From JABLTI01 sp035528035 (GTDB taxonomy: Archaea > Asgardarchaeota > Heimdallarchaeia > JABLTI01), in the NCBI GenBank assembly GCA_035528035.1, contig DATKZI010000014.1, positions 62,001-126,000 of the forward strand: 64,000 nt of DNA, given 5' to 3'. Each line of letters opens with the position of its first letter. Position 1 is the first letter of the stretch. A program made the translations under genes and the position numbers. The notes under the pieces are model-generated. The model did not search any database. It saw only the letters and a list, made by a program, of their open reading frames with translations, and was not told the origin of the DNA. This document shows positions 8,250-19,100 of the stretch, piece after piece.

Positions 8250-9719
8250 ATGGATTTAGAAATTTCTTCCAAAATCTCTTCACGAGAAATAATAAAGTCA
8301 ATGAATTATAATGTAAAATTAATCTTTGGTTATTCTGCTCTAAATTCACTTGGGCAAGGTGTTTGGATGTACTCAGCATTAAGCATGTATATTTACCTTT
8401 TAGCTGGTACTATCGAAGGGGGACTTTGGGGATTAAGTCAAGCAGTTATACTTGGTCTTACATCAGCTGCATCAGGAATCACTATGACTATTTTTGTCTT
8501 TCCCGCTGGTTTTTTTGCTGATAGATTTAGAAGAGATATTATATTAAAATTAGCTGGAGTAATTGGTCTTGCTTCTCTTGCATTCATAGCTTTTGGGAAT
8601 AATTTTGTATATATTTTCATTTCTTTATTTCTATTTGGAATGTTTAATGCTTTAACACGACCTTCGATTGAAGCACTTTTTGCTGATTCTGTAACTTCAG
8701 GCTATCGTTCCAAAATATATTCTTGGGTACATTTGGTTAATCAAGTTGCAGGGGCTATTGGCCCTTTTCTTAGTGCAATTTTATTTGCTATTTTTGGAAA
8801 CAATTGGGATATCCCTATTTTAAAGAAAGTTATGTATATAGGCTTTTCAATATCCGTTTTATCAATCATCTTACTTTATTTCTTCACTGATAAAAAATCA
8901 CTAGGAAAGGAAAGTGAATCAATTCCGGAAGAAGTAGCCCAATCTACAGAGGAAGAAAATACAAGTAGATTAGCTTTAAAAGTAGATTCTGTTAAATCAC
9001 AAAAATTAATCCCTATTTTATTAATTTCAGCTAATCTCATAATTGGAGTTGGGGCTGGTATGACAATAAAATACTTTCCAGTATTTTTCTCTGAACAGTA
9101 TTTAATATCACCAATTTGGCTTCAGATTATTATGGGCGGAACATCCTTAGCTACAGGGATTTTTGCTCTTCTTGGACAGAAAATATCCTTAAAATTAGGT
9201 AGAGTGCAAACAATCTTTCTGGTTCAATTTATTGCTACAACTTGTTTAGCATTAATTACTATTTATCCACCACTTTGGATTTTAGTTCCTCTATTTATAT
9301 TTAGAGGTTCTTTTATGAATGCTGGGCAACCATTAAGCCAATCTATTTTAATGGACATCATACCAAAGAAGAATAGAGGAGTATGGAATTCTATTCAATC
9401 TATTGCTTGGGGACTTTTCTGGAATCTATCAGCAGTGATAGGTGGTTTCCTGATTGGTATTAATAATAATTTTAATCTTTGCTTCATCATTACTACTTTT
9501 ATTTATATTTTAGGAATGATTCCTTTAGTCATAATGATGCCTTTAGTTGGAAAGGAAAGAGAAGCAAAACAGAAAGAATTAGAAGAAAAATTTGTACCAG
9601 ATGATAAATTACTGATCTTAGATGATATTATAGAAAATAAAAAAGCTCCTGAAAGTAGTTATAATTTTACTGCAGAATCATTAGAAATTGAAAAATTAGT
9701 TGAACAAGAATTAGAATAA
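8250..9719 (+). CDS. major facilitator superfamily transporter
   Basis: A 489-residue MFS protein with two groups of six membrane helices. A hydrophilic loop of about 35 residues, rich in Glu and Ser, joins them near residues 222-256. The loop between helices two and three carries an MFS-like FADRFRRD motif. The C-terminal 60 residues are charged and cytosolic. Substrate cannot be inferred; drug or metabolite efflux is the usual range. It stands alone on the plus strand after a divergent HtrA-like gene. Confidence 0.88.
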   Translation: MDLEISSKISSREIIKSMNYNVKLIFGYSALNSLGQGVWMYSALSMYIYLLAGTIEGGLWGLSQAVILGLTSAASGITMTIFVFPAGFFADRFRRDIILKLAGVIGLASLAFIAFGNNFVYIFISLFLFGMFNALTRPSIEALFADSVTSGYRSKIYSWVHLVNQVAGAIGPFLSAILFAIFGNNWDIPILKKVMYIGFSISVLSIILLYFFTDKKSLGKESESIPEEVAQSTEEENTSRLALKVDSVKSQKLIPILLISANLIIGVGAGMTIKYFPVFFSEQYLISPIWLQIIMGGTSLATGIFALLGQKISLKLGRVQTIFLVQFIATTCLALITIYPPLWILVPLFIFRGSFMNAGQPLSQSILMDIIPKKNRGVWNSIQSIAWGLFWNLSAVIGGFLIGINNNFNLCFIITTFIYILGMIPLVIMMPLVGKEREAKQKELEEKFVPDDKLLILDDIIENKKAPESSYNFTAESLEIEKLVEQELE

Positions 9720-9745
9720 AAACAACTCTATGATTTTTTGGATTT

Positions 9746-10222
9746 TTATTCTAAACCTTCTAGTGATTTTTTACTGACTCTTTCAACTATTTTTTTACTA
9801 AAGAAATCTCCTGCAGCAGCATTAACAAAATCCAATCTATCAAAATACAATCTTAAACTCTTAATTTTATAATTTTCAAAAGTTAATACTTTCGCTTGTT
9901 TAGATTTGATTGTACTACCTTCTTTTGTTTTAGCTTTTATAACAAACTCTTCAAAATGTGATGATCCTTCTATTATCGTTTTGATAGGCTCAAATTTAAT
10001 TTTAGTAATATGATTAAACATCCAGTTTAGCCATTTTTGAGCACCATCTTTACCTGTAAGTGTTACATTTAGAATTTCTATTTCGCAGTCATCAGCAAAA
10101 TATGTTAATAATTCTGTTATATCCATTTTTTCTATTGCAAAAGTAAAAGCAATCACTGCACTTTGGATTCCTTCACGGGTCTGTCTTAGCAAGAAATCAC
10201 CTAGCTGTTTATGGTTAATCAT
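9746..10222 (-). CDS. NTF2-like (SnoaL-type) fold protein
   Basis: A 158-residue protein with an N-terminal helix, then ELLTYFADDCEIEILNVTLTG and DGAQKWLNWMF followed by strands, the order seen in NTF2/SnoaL-like cone folds. Such proteins may be isomerases, hydrolases or ligand binders, and no catalytic pair can be named here. The C-terminal 25 residues are extra to the core. It stands convergent to the MFS gene. Confidence 0.6.
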   Translation of the reverse strand: MINHKQLGDFLLRQTREGIQSAVIAFTFAIEKMDITELLTYFADDCEIEILNVTLTGKDGAQKWLNWMFNHITKIKFEPIKTIIEGSSHFEEFVIKAKTKEGSTIKSKQAKVLTFENYKIKSLRLYFDRLDFVNAAAGDFFSKKIVERVSKKSLEGLE

Positions 10223-10309
10223 TCTTTTATATCAATTTTCTTCAGATAGAACTAATATTTTTTTAGTATAAAAGAATTTTATGAAGATAATTATTTAATT
10301 GTGGTAAGT

Positions 10310-11218
10310 ATGAGAAAAATCCCTTATGTACAGACAAGTGTTTTTGTAGATGATAGGTATTCATTTACTGGAAACCAATTAGCTACTTATTGGAATGAAG
10401 AAGCAAATAGTAATCTTTCAAAAGAAGAGATGCAAGGTATGGCTTTAGAAATGAATTTTTCTGAATCAACCTTTCTATTTGATAGTACTTTAAAAGAATG
10501 TCAATTTCGAGTGAGAATATTTACACCTGGTAATGAATTAGATTTTGCTGGACATCCAACTTTAGGAACTTCTCATGTTATAAAATACAAAAAATTAATT
10601 CTTAATAATTCAAAACAAATTACTTTAGAATTAGGTATTGGTCCAATAGAAGTAGAATATAATGATGATGATTCAATAAGCATGATACAACCAGAACCAC
10701 AATACCTAGAAATCTTCAAAGATAAAGAAGCAATTGCTGATATACTAGGTATAGAACCATCAGATATTTTAAATGAGTATCCTATTCAAGTTGTTACTAC
10801 AGGTTTTCCTTTTCTTATAGTACCCTTAGATTCAATGAAAAGTATCACTAAAATCAAATTAGATGTACCATTATTACTTTCCCTTTTGGAGGATTTTGTT
10901 ACTTCAAAACTTCTAGTTTATACTAAAGAAACAATTCACAATGATTCTCATGTTCATGTTCGAATGTTTGCTCCTTCAGTTGGTGTTCTAGAAGATCCTG
11001 CTACAGGGAGTGCAGCAGGTCCACTTGGAGCATATTTGGAGAAATATAATGTCATTAAAAATCATCAAGCAGGTACCTTTTATCATTTTGAACAAGGATT
11101 TGAAATTAAACGACCAAGCAGATTAAATGTTAAATGTTTGTATACAAATAACACTATAAGTAATGTAATAGTAAATGGAAAAACTAGAGTAATGGCTGAA
11201 GGAGAATTTTATTTATAG
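10310..11218 (+). CDS. PhzF-family isomerase/epimerase
   Basis: A PhzF-type protein of 302 residues from ATG 10310; a GTG at 10301 would add three residues. PhzF relatives have two diaminopimelate-epimerase-like halves and use one catalytic glutamate. Here that residue is Glu52 in MNFSESTFLF. Other marks are DFAGHPTLGTSH near residues 80-91 and EDPATGSAAGPLG near 226-238. No phenazine genes are nearby, so it probably serves another small-molecule isomerisation. It ends in a strong terminator. Confidence 0.88.
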   Translation: MRKIPYVQTSVFVDDRYSFTGNQLATYWNEEANSNLSKEEMQGMALEMNFSESTFLFDSTLKECQFRVRIFTPGNELDFAGHPTLGTSHVIKYKKLILNNSKQITLELGIGPIEVEYNDDDSISMIQPEPQYLEIFKDKEAIADILGIEPSDILNEYPIQVVTTGFPFLIVPLDSMKSITKIKLDVPLLLSLLEDFVTSKLLVYTKETIHNDSHVHVRMFAPSVGVLEDPATGSAAGPLGAYLEKYNVIKNHQAGTFYHFEQGFEIKRPSRLNVKCLYTNNTISNVIVNGKTRVMAEGEFYL

Positions 11219-11240
11219 ATTCATTCTCCTTGATTTTTTT
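11199..11240 (+). terminator. terminator after the PhzF-like gene
   Basis: AAGGAGAA (11199-11206) pairs perfectly with TTCTCCTT (11224-11231), followed by a T-run at 11234-11240. The stem spans the stop codon. Confidence 0.65.
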
Positions 11241-11404
11241 ATAATTTTTTAAAGAATTTTTATTATTTAAAATTAAACTCCAGCAATCAAACTAATGGTT
11301 AAGTGAGTATTCACCATATTTCTAATCAAATTAAAAAGATATTTAGATTACTCGCCTTAATTTTTTTAGTAAATATTAATAAAACTGAATACATTATTTC
11401 AATT

Positions 11405-12595
11405 ATGCAAAATCACAGATATTTAACCAAATATACAAATACCAAGAGCTTTGTGGAGGGTGCAGTTGAATTTATTCAAAAGCACGTTAAAGATAAGAAG
11501 GTTTTTTGTGCATTATCAGGTGGGATTGATAGTTCTGCTGCTTATCTTTTATTAAAAAAAGCAGGAGTAAATGTTTTACCAGTTTTCATCGATCATGGAT
11601 TAATGAGGATCATACGCGGCAAAGAGGAATCTGAACACATCAAGAAAGCTTTTCCTGATGTTAAAATTGTTGATATCAGAAGTGAATTCCTTCCGCAAAT
11701 CTATGGGGAAGGGGATGCTGAAATGAAGCGAAAATTGTTCAAAAAAGCTTATTCCAGCACTTTTGATAAAATAATTCGTGAAGAAAAATGTCAATTGTTA
11801 ACAGATGGTACAATATTACCTGATCTTGAAGAGAGCTTTGGTGCAGGAATAAATGAATTGAAGGAATCAATGTCCTTTAAAGATGAAAAAGCTCTCAGAG
11901 AAGCCAAAAAAGGTCAAGGATTTGTAAAAAGCCAGCATAATGTGGAGATTACTTACGATGTTGAGGCTACTGTTCAACCTGTTGCTTCTTTAACAAAGAA
12001 TCAAGTTCGTGAAGTATTAGAATACTTAGGTTTACCTTTGGAGCTTGTTTACCGTAAAGCCTTTCCAGGTCCTGCTTTAGCTGCACGAATAGTTGGTCCT
12101 GTTACTGAAGAGAAATTAGCTTTTCAAAAGAAAATTCATGATTTAGTTGAATCAACTGTTGATGATTATTATATTTCTAAATACAAGAAATCAATGATCA
12201 TCAATGATAAAGGTGAACAAGAGCCTTTCCAAATCTTTGCTGCTACTTTTGATGATGCAACTGAAGCAGAAGTTACTGGTTTAGTAGATGGAAAGAGGAC
12301 TTATGATATTGCTAAATGTGTCTCTGGTGATTGGAATTATGACAACTTAATACAACAAGGTAGAGAACTTACACATTACACAAGATTATTCTATGAACTT
12401 GGTGGGAAAAGTGAAGGTAAGTATGATGTTGTCATCCGATCTGTAAATAGTATTGATGCGAGAACTGCAACTGTAACCAATTTGCCTTTTGATCTACTTA
12501 CCAAATTACGAGATGACCTTTTGAAAATTACTCAAGTAAGAAACGTCTATTTTGACGTAACTGAAAAACCACCAGCTACTATTGAATATGTATAA
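11405..12595 (+). CDS. guaAB: GMP synthase-like ATP-pyrophosphatase subunit
   Basis: A stand-alone N-type ATP-PPase with the GMP synthase dimerisation domain, as in archaea where the glutaminase is a separate protein. It would aminate XMP to GMP. The PP-loop reads SGGIDSSAAY, and the C-terminus ends TEKPPATIEYV, as in GuaA. I chose ATG 11405 (396 residues) because the in-frame extension back to GTG 11303 encodes an improbable hydrophobic stretch. The protein is longer than the usual 310 residues. It also departs from family consensus: DGTILPD for QGTLYPD and FPGPALAARI for FPGPGLAIRI. It could be a divergent paralogue rather than the housekeeping enzyme. Confidence 0.82.
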   Translation: MQNHRYLTKYTNTKSFVEGAVEFIQKHVKDKKVFCALSGGIDSSAAYLLLKKAGVNVLPVFIDHGLMRIIRGKEESEHIKKAFPDVKIVDIRSEFLPQIYGEGDAEMKRKLFKKAYSSTFDKIIREEKCQLLTDGTILPDLEESFGAGINELKESMSFKDEKALREAKKGQGFVKSQHNVEITYDVEATVQPVASLTKNQVREVLEYLGLPLELVYRKAFPGPALAARIVGPVTEEKLAFQKKIHDLVESTVDDYYISKYKKSMIINDKGEQEPFQIFAATFDDATEAEVTGLVDGKRTYDIAKCVSGDWNYDNLIQQGRELTHYTRLFYELGGKSEGKYDVVIRSVNSIDARTATVTNLPFDLLTKLRDDLLKITQVRNVYFDVTEKPPATIEYV

Positions 12596-12600
12596 AAAAT

Positions 12601-12623
12601 ACAAGCTAAAAATATTAGCTTGT
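12601..12623. terminator. bidirectional terminator hairpin
   Basis: ACAAGCTAA (12601-12609) pairs perfectly with TTAGCTTGT (12615-12623), with a five-base loop, between convergent genes. T-rich sequence follows on the plus side and A-rich on the other. Confidence 0.65.
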
Positions 12624-13435
12624 CATTTCTTTTTCTTTCTAATGATGTTTATCAATGGAATAATTACTAAGCCAGTGAAAATACTTGTTAGTGAAACAGG
12701 CAATCTTCTGGGACAACTAAGATATAAAATCTGATAATCAAAATCGCCATCTAATATACGAATTTGTGCATATTTTACAAGACTATGTTCAGGATTTGCT
12801 AAATCGTTTAGATAGAGTAAAAAAAACTCAATCGAATTGTTCTCTTCTAATTTAAAATCATGACCTATTATATCTCCTGAATCTAATGGATAAATACACT
12901 CGAAAGTTACATATGTACCATCATAATGACTTTTGCCAAGTCCATCATTAGTACCATCATAATTTATATCTTCAGTTACTGTATCATAACTCCCTAAGGT
13001 AAAACAATCACTGGAATAATTGTAAAATGCTCGTATTAATTTACAATCATTATTTGAATTTAAATTAAAATATCCATCTACAAAAGTAGTAACCAATTCA
13101 TTATTAGTATTAGTTTTGAAGTAAAAAATAAGTGCATCATCCGTTGAAATATTCTTGTCAGGTACTGTTGCTCCAAAACAAATCATTGTAGAATTATGTA
13201 AAGACATAATTTCAATTTCAATGGTTGAAGAATAATCTGAAAGTGAATACATTTTTACTTTAATTGGTATAGCATTATTCCACTCTGTTTGATTCAAAAA
13301 GCCATCAATTTGTGGCAACTCACTCACACAGGAATAAAGTGGTTTCTTTTCAACTGCACCTTGAATAGTTATTGGTAAACTCGCAAAAATAAAGAAAAAC
13401 AACATAATAGGTAATAATACTTTTTGTCTCCTCAT
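12623..13435 (-). CDS. secreted IDG-domain (CBM9/DOMON-like) protein with C-terminal anchor
   Basis: A 270-residue surface protein. It has an N-terminal signal peptide (residues 1-26, ending near IQGA), a beta-rich extracellular domain opening with PQIDGFLNQTEWNNA, and a C-terminal helix (about 246-264) ending in IRKKKK. The IDG...EW opening is typical of CBM9/DOMON-like beta-sandwiches that bind sugars or haem, but the ligand is unknown. It is a tandem paralogue of the gene at 13554. The giant protein at 16174 starts with a similar domain. The two genes are 118 bases apart on one strand and may form an operon. Confidence 0.75.
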   Translation of the reverse strand: MRRQKVLLPIMLFFFIFASLPITIQGAVEKKPLYSCVSELPQIDGFLNQTEWNNAIPIKVKMYSLSDYSSTIEIEIMSLHNSTMICFGATVPDKNISTDDALIFYFKTNTNNELVTTFVDGYFNLNSNNDCKLIRAFYNYSSDCFTLGSYDTVTEDINYDGTNDGLGKSHYDGTYVTFECIYPLDSGDIIGHDFKLEENNSIEFFLLYLNDLANPEHSLVKYAQIRILDGDFDYQILYLSCPRRLPVSLTSIFTGLVIIPLINIIRKKKK

Positions 13436-13553
13436 AAAATAACCCTCATGTTAATAATATACTTTTACATTAAAAAAAGTAAGGTAATTAAATAAAAAAT
13501 AATTCATTATCTCTTTTTTGTTAAGTTGACAAAATAAGAAAAAAAAAGAAGAA

Positions 13554-14318
13554 TTAAGCTCTTCTTTTCTTGATAATGATACTTAATGCTGATACACTAA
13601 TTAAACCTAAAAAGATGAATTCTAATCGTAATGGAATAGCTCCAGTGCAGGAAAGATCTAACAATAAATACTCAAAATCATTAGAGGTTTCTTTTATTTG
13701 AGTGTAATCTATTCCTTTCTTTTCATCATGGAACCATAAGAACATTTCAATTGTTGCATTCACATAAAGGTTGAAGTCATAACCTAAACTATCGCCAGAA
13801 TTGAATGGAAATTTCATTTCAATTTGTATGTGTGTTCGATTATCATAACACTTGCCAAAGCCATTATCAATTCCTCCATTGCTAACATCATCAGCCCAGG
13901 TATAACCTATATCTTTTGTAAAACCATCTGTTGTATGGTTATTATGTAACCACATCATTTTAAGATCATGTTCTTTTCCAAAACTACCATCTTTATTGTA
14001 AGGAGGATTAACAAAAGGAGTGGAATCACGTTGTCTAAATATAATGAAAAAGTAATCTTCTGGGTCTAATGCCTCATGTGGTATTACTATACCAAAATAA
14101 ATTAGATTATCTTCACCATATACCGATTGTATTTGTACCATTAATGTATCTGATTCATCAATAAGATTGTATAATTTTACATTGATTGGTTTTCCTTTTT
14201 CCCATTCTGGTATTTGATGAATTGTTCCATCAATTAAAGGATCAGCACTTCTACAACTAAAAACTGTACCAACTTGAGTTGGGGCAATTACAAATGCAGC
14301 TGATAACATTAAAAGCAC
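13554..14318 (-). CDS. secreted IDG-domain protein, paralogue, signal peptide start broken
   Basis: A 254-residue paralogue of the preceding gene: extracellular beta domain opening PLIDGTIHQIPEWEKG, then a C-terminal helix and IIKKRRA anchor. The GTG start at 14318 gives a signal sequence with no positive N-region. In the same frame, ATG at 14367-14369 followed by AAG ACT GCC would supply that region, but TAA at 14355-14357 separates them. Changing that one codon would give a textbook signal peptide (MKTA-x-KNTLIISLGSIVV). The gene is therefore either damaged, misread at one base, or translated from GTG. Confidence 0.65.
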   Translation of the reverse strand: MLLMLSAAFVIAPTQVGTVFSCRSADPLIDGTIHQIPEWEKGKPINVKLYNLIDESDTLMVQIQSVYGEDNLIYFGIVIPHEALDPEDYFFIIFRQRDSTPFVNPPYNKDGSFGKEHDLKMMWLHNNHTTDGFTKDIGYTWADDVSNGGIDNGFGKCYDNRTHIQIEMKFPFNSGDSLGYDFNLYVNATIEMFLWFHDEKKGIDYTQIKETSNDFEYLLLDLSCTGAIPLRLEFIFLGLISVSALSIIIKKRRA

Positions 14319-14550
14319 AACAATGCTTCCTAATGATATAATTAAGGTATTTTTTTAGGCAGTCTTCATTACTCTCCAAAAAGAAAATTATGTTAATTAT
14401 ATAATAATTATTATTATATACTTAATGGAAGTTACAAACAACAAAAATAAATAAAATATCATTTTACTAAATTAAAGATGATTTAGAAACTAAAATAAAG
14501 ATTTTTTAAACTAGTAATGTTACATTATATTACTTTAAGGTGTGAAAAAA

Positions 14551-15441
14551 ATGACTAAAATAGCTGTTATATCAACAAAAGATAGAATTTATGGTGTCAA
14601 TAAATCATTTGAACTTCTTGGAATTAATCCTGTAAAAGGTAAAAATGTCATCGTCAAACCAAATTTTAACACAGCAGATCCAGCACCAGCTTCAACTCAT
14701 ATGGATACACTCAAACAGATGATTATTAAATTAAAAGAAATGGGTGCAAAATCTATAACTCTTGCAGAACGCAGTGGGCCAGCGAATACCGAAGAAGTAT
14801 TTCAGAAAAAAGGAGTTTATGAGTTAGCAAAAAAACTTGATTTCTCGGTATTAAATCTTTCAACTATCCCAAAGGAAGAGTATGAGTTAGTACAACCAAA
14901 GGGAAGTCATTGGAAGAATGGTTTTTTATTTGCTAAAATTTACAAAAATGCTGAATGTGTTGTAGAGACTTGTTGTTTGAAAACCCATCAATATGGTGGA
15001 CATTTTACCCTTTCATTGAAGAATGCTACAGGGTTAGTACCTCGAGATGGTTATGAGTACATGCGAGAATTGCATTCATCGGAACACCAAAGAAAAATGA
15101 TAGCTGAAATGAACATTCCATACAAACCAGACTTAATAATAATGGATGGTATCCTCACTTTTGTAGATGGAGGACCTATGGAAGGAACGCTAAAAGAAGC
15201 TAATGTTTTCGTTGCTGGAACAGATAGAGTTGCAGTTGATGCTGTTGGTGTAGCAATCTTACGGTTATTAGGAACAACTCCGGAAGTTATGAAAGGACCT
15301 ATTTTTGAACAAGAACAACTTAAACGCGCAGTAGAACTTGGCCTGGGTATTTCATCTCCAGATAAAATTGAATTTTTAACTGATTCAAAAGAAAGCGAAG
15401 AATTAGTAAAGAAAATCAAAGTTAAATTAGCTGAAAACTAA
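14551..15441 (+). CDS. DUF362-family protein
   Basis: A 296-residue DUF362 protein (start ATG 14551; AAGGTG at 14538-14543 is a well-placed Shine-Dalgarno, while GTG 14542 would overlap it). The family pattern is clear: GKNVIVKPNFN near residue 31, a middle CCLKTHQYGGHFTLSLKNATG segment, and LIIMDGILTFVDGGP followed by GTDRVAVDAVG. The iron-sulfur cysteines found in many DUF362 fusions are absent, so only the core domain is here. The biochemical function of this domain is not settled. Confidence 0.85.
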   Translation: MTKIAVISTKDRIYGVNKSFELLGINPVKGKNVIVKPNFNTADPAPASTHMDTLKQMIIKLKEMGAKSITLAERSGPANTEEVFQKKGVYELAKKLDFSVLNLSTIPKEEYELVQPKGSHWKNGFLFAKIYKNAECVVETCCLKTHQYGGHFTLSLKNATGLVPRDGYEYMRELHSSEHQRKMIAEMNIPYKPDLIIMDGILTFVDGGPMEGTLKEANVFVAGTDRVAVDAVGVAILRLLGTTPEVMKGPIFEQEQLKRAVELGLGISSPDKIEFLTDSKESEELVKKIKVKLAEN

Positions 15442-15445
15442 TACT

Positions 15446-16021
15446 TTATTTTCTTTCTTTGTTTTTTATTTCTTTAATTTTATTTAAAAGATTATTAATT
15501 TCATAAGGTCTTTTTAAGATAACATATTTACCCTCCCCTAAGGTATTCTTAACTTCATCTACTATTGGTTTTAATTTACTTATTTTGTATTTAACAGCAT
15601 ATCGTGAAAGATCAAAAATTGAATAAATGAGTTTTTCTTTTGATTCACTCTCTTCAATTCTTTTAGGCAAAGGGGTAGGAATATGTTTTATTAGGTTATT
15701 ATTTCGACCGAATGTACGAATGATCAACCTCCATATAGGAATATAAAGAGGTAAATCAATAATTATCGCATAAGTTGCTTTGGGTAAGATCATATCTCTT
15801 ACTCGAGAATAATTTCCATCAATTACCCATGAGTTCCTATATAATTCATCAGCAACCATTTTACGGAATAATTCATCTGTTGGCATTTGCCAATCGGGAA
15901 ACCAGAAAACATCATCAAGATGTATGAAATCGATGTTTAAAATTCGTCCAAGACTTTTAGCTAAGGTTGATTTGCCGCTACCAGGACAACCATAAACAAC
16001 AATTCTTTCTAATTTAGCCAT
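15446..16021 (-). CDS. P-loop adenylate kinase-like protein (FlaR/topology modulation type)
   Basis: A 191-residue small P-loop kinase. The Walker A motif GCPGSGKST lies near residues 11-19, followed by IDFIHLDDVFWFPDWQ and WVIDGNYSRVRD, the pattern of the group annotated as topology modulation protein (FlaR) or adenylate-kinase-related. These are probably nucleotide or nucleoside kinases, with an uncertain substrate. ATG 16021 is preferred over GTG 16030. It ends five bases from the convergent DUF362 stop. Confidence 0.82.
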   Translation of the reverse strand: MAKLERIVVYGCPGSGKSTLAKSLGRILNIDFIHLDDVFWFPDWQMPTDELFRKMVADELYRNSWVIDGNYSRVRDMILPKATYAIIIDLPLYIPIWRLIIRTFGRNNNLIKHIPTPLPKRIEESESKEKLIYSIFDLSRYAVKYKISKLKPIVDEVKNTLGEGKYVILKRPYEINNLLNKIKEIKNKERK

Positions 16022-16173
16022 AAAAAGCACAATTTTATGTGATTACTTGTTATTTATTTTAATTTTGCTTCTACCGAAAATATATTATTGTTTCTTGTTG
16101 TATGAATCTAAATTAATATTAGAAAATTAAATAATGCTAAATTGCAACTTTAGAGATGTCTATAAGGTAATCT

Positions 16174-19100
16174 ATGAATTACAAATTGGAGTTTTCAGTA
16201 ATGAAAAGCAAAATACTCAGTCTAAAAAAGTATAGTGTGAAGCGTTCACTTACATTAATTTTAATGGTCTTATCATTTATTATACCTATTTTAATTTTTA
16301 ATTCACCAAATAATTTTGGTTCAGCTCATTCTGCTATAGCTACTCCAACAGAGATCTTTTCCTTGTGGAATGACACTGCTCCAACACTTGATGGTGCTAT
16401 AGGGTTTAGTTTAAATGATCTTTCAAATGAATGGTCTTCAGCTGCTGTTTATAGTATGTTTGATGAAACAAACTCACCTAGTTCCAAACTTTTAATACAA
16501 AATGATAATACCAATCTCTACATTGGTTTAGATATGACTGAGTATACCGATGATAACCCAAGTCTTGCTTGGGGTTGTGCAGTGTATTTAGATATTGACC
16601 ATAATGGTATTTTGACTAATGCTGATAGAGCAGTACTATATATGGATAATAGTACAACGTTAGCTGTTTCTTTCTTAAAATATTCTGAAATACAAGATAA
16701 ATGGTTACATGAAGAATATGCTAGCCCAGGGGTTGCTTTACCAACAACGAATATCCTAATAGATTCAGCTTTTACAGATTCTGAATTTTCAGCTACAGAT
16801 CATATGCAATATGAAATCAGAATCCCATTAAATGTTATGCAAGTTTCACCTGGAAATATTACAGGATTTGGTGTTGAAGCTTTTGATGATTATTATTCTA
16901 TTACTAAAGATTCTGCTACTTGGCCTGGTTATAGCAGTGAACCTGGTCAAATTTGGCTAACTCCTTCAGGATGGGGTGACCTCTATATTGGAAAAGATAC
17001 TAGTAAAGCATCATATTATGCTCAATATGTTGTTGAGGAAAATACTAACATCAAAACTGGTGCTGTTGGTATGAATAATGGAACATACCTAGCAACTGGT
17101 GATATAGACGGAGACGGTGATTTAGAATTAATTGTTGGTTCAAATCGCACTGTTAGTGGGGATTCGAATCTTTTAGCAATTTATGATTATGATGGTGGTG
17201 ATTTTAAACGTATTTGGGCTTCATGGTTAACCAGCCATCAGTCAAAAATGATCACTCCTATGGGGATTGCTACCTATGATTTTGATGAAAATGGTGAGGA
17301 TGAAATTTACATTTGTAGTACTGAAAATAGAATTTTAAGATTCTTTGATTGGAATGCAGCAAATATTAATTTTGATAATTGTGAAAATGCATATGTTCAT
17401 ACAAGAAATTTTGTAGGATATATAGCAATTGGTGATGTCAATGATGATGGTAAAGCTGAAATTGTTGTAGGAGATAATAAGGTTGTTTTAGGTGGAGACC
17501 TAATTATTCTTAATTATAATGTAAGTGGAATAGATATTTTTGATTTAGATAAATCATATAATCCTGGTACAGCACTTGGAAGTCTAACTCAAAGAGTATT
17601 AGCTCTTGAAGTTGCCGATATGGATGATGATTCAATTGAAGAATTGCTTTATGCTTGTCAAATTACTAGTGATGAGAGTCTCTCAACAACAGCATTAAAA
17701 ATAGATCAAGTCGGATTTTTAGGAAATTATTATGATAATAGTGAAGATGATCTTCCTGGAACATCTTCAAGTTCTACTTTGGATCAATTCGCTCATTCAA
17801 TTCTAGTTGATGATGTGGACAACGATGGTATAACTGAGACGGTAATAGTTGGAAAGAATTACTTGAAAATATTTGGGAAAAATAACTTTAGTGGGACACA
17901 TGCTCCAATTGAATTGATAATCAATTGTTCAATAGTTCCGAATATGGGTGGAGGGGTAACTTGTGGGGATATTGATATGGATGGCGCTAATGAATTAATA
18001 GTAGGAGCAGGAAATGGTACAATTTATATTTTAAATATCTCTGATAGTGGAAGTGATAATTTATCTTATACGATAGAATGGCAAAGTGATTTAGGACATT
18101 CTCCAGGTAAAAGAGAAGCAATGGTTATTTATGATTTAGACAAAGATTCTGAAAATGAACTCTTCTTTGGTGATAATTTCGGGCAAATAATTAGTCTAGG
18201 AAAATCGCAAGCTCCAATAGTTAATATTATTTCACCAAGTTATGGTTCAACTCGTACAGATACAACTGTTAGTGTTACTTGGTCTGCAATTGATGATTTC
18301 GAAATGCATCATTTTGATGTTTATGTTGAAGACGCTTTTGTTGCTAGAGCAGGAGGATCACAAACTGGTATAATTTTAAGTTTGTTAGAGGGTACAAGTC
18401 AAATTCTTGTTAATGGATACGATATTACAGGAAAAAATGATTCAGCAATTACTGAGGTTACTGTAAACTTAAATTCTCCAGAAGTATTCATCCTTAGCCC
18501 GGAAAATAATGCTTATGTTGGTAGTATTCCCTTTAATTTAGTCCTTAATTATTCTGATATTAATGGTGATTTTAATCATTATGAGATTTATGTGAATGAA
18601 ACCTATCAAGGTTCCACAAGTCTAAATACTTACCCAGTTACCTTAACTTTAGGTGATGGGAATTATAATATAACTGTTTTAGCTGTTGATGATGCAACTA
18701 ATACTGGTCGTGAAACTATCAACGTTATAAGAGATACTACTGCACCTGAGATAACAATTACCACTCCAATCGACGAATCAGCAGTAATGAGTACAATAAT
18801 AACAGTTCAATGGTCTGCAACTGATCAATTGAGTGGTATTAGTTATTATAAAATTCAGAAAGATGGAATTGATTACTCTACTACAGAAATCACTTCTGCA
18901 CCAGTTACTTTAGGAATAGACAAAGATTATTCTATAAGAGTAATTGCTTATGATAAAGCTGGTAACAGTGGTTCAGATTTGAATATTATTACAAAGGATT
19001 CAGTTAAACCTTTTGTAAACATCACCTCTCATCCTGACTACTTTATTACTTCAAATACTGTTTTGAATCTAAAATGGGTTTGCTATGATAATTATGGTGG

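Noticed and set aside
11303..11404. 34-residue extension of the GMP synthase subunit
   Set aside because: Hydrophobic and unlike the family; ATG 11405 gives a normal N-terminus.
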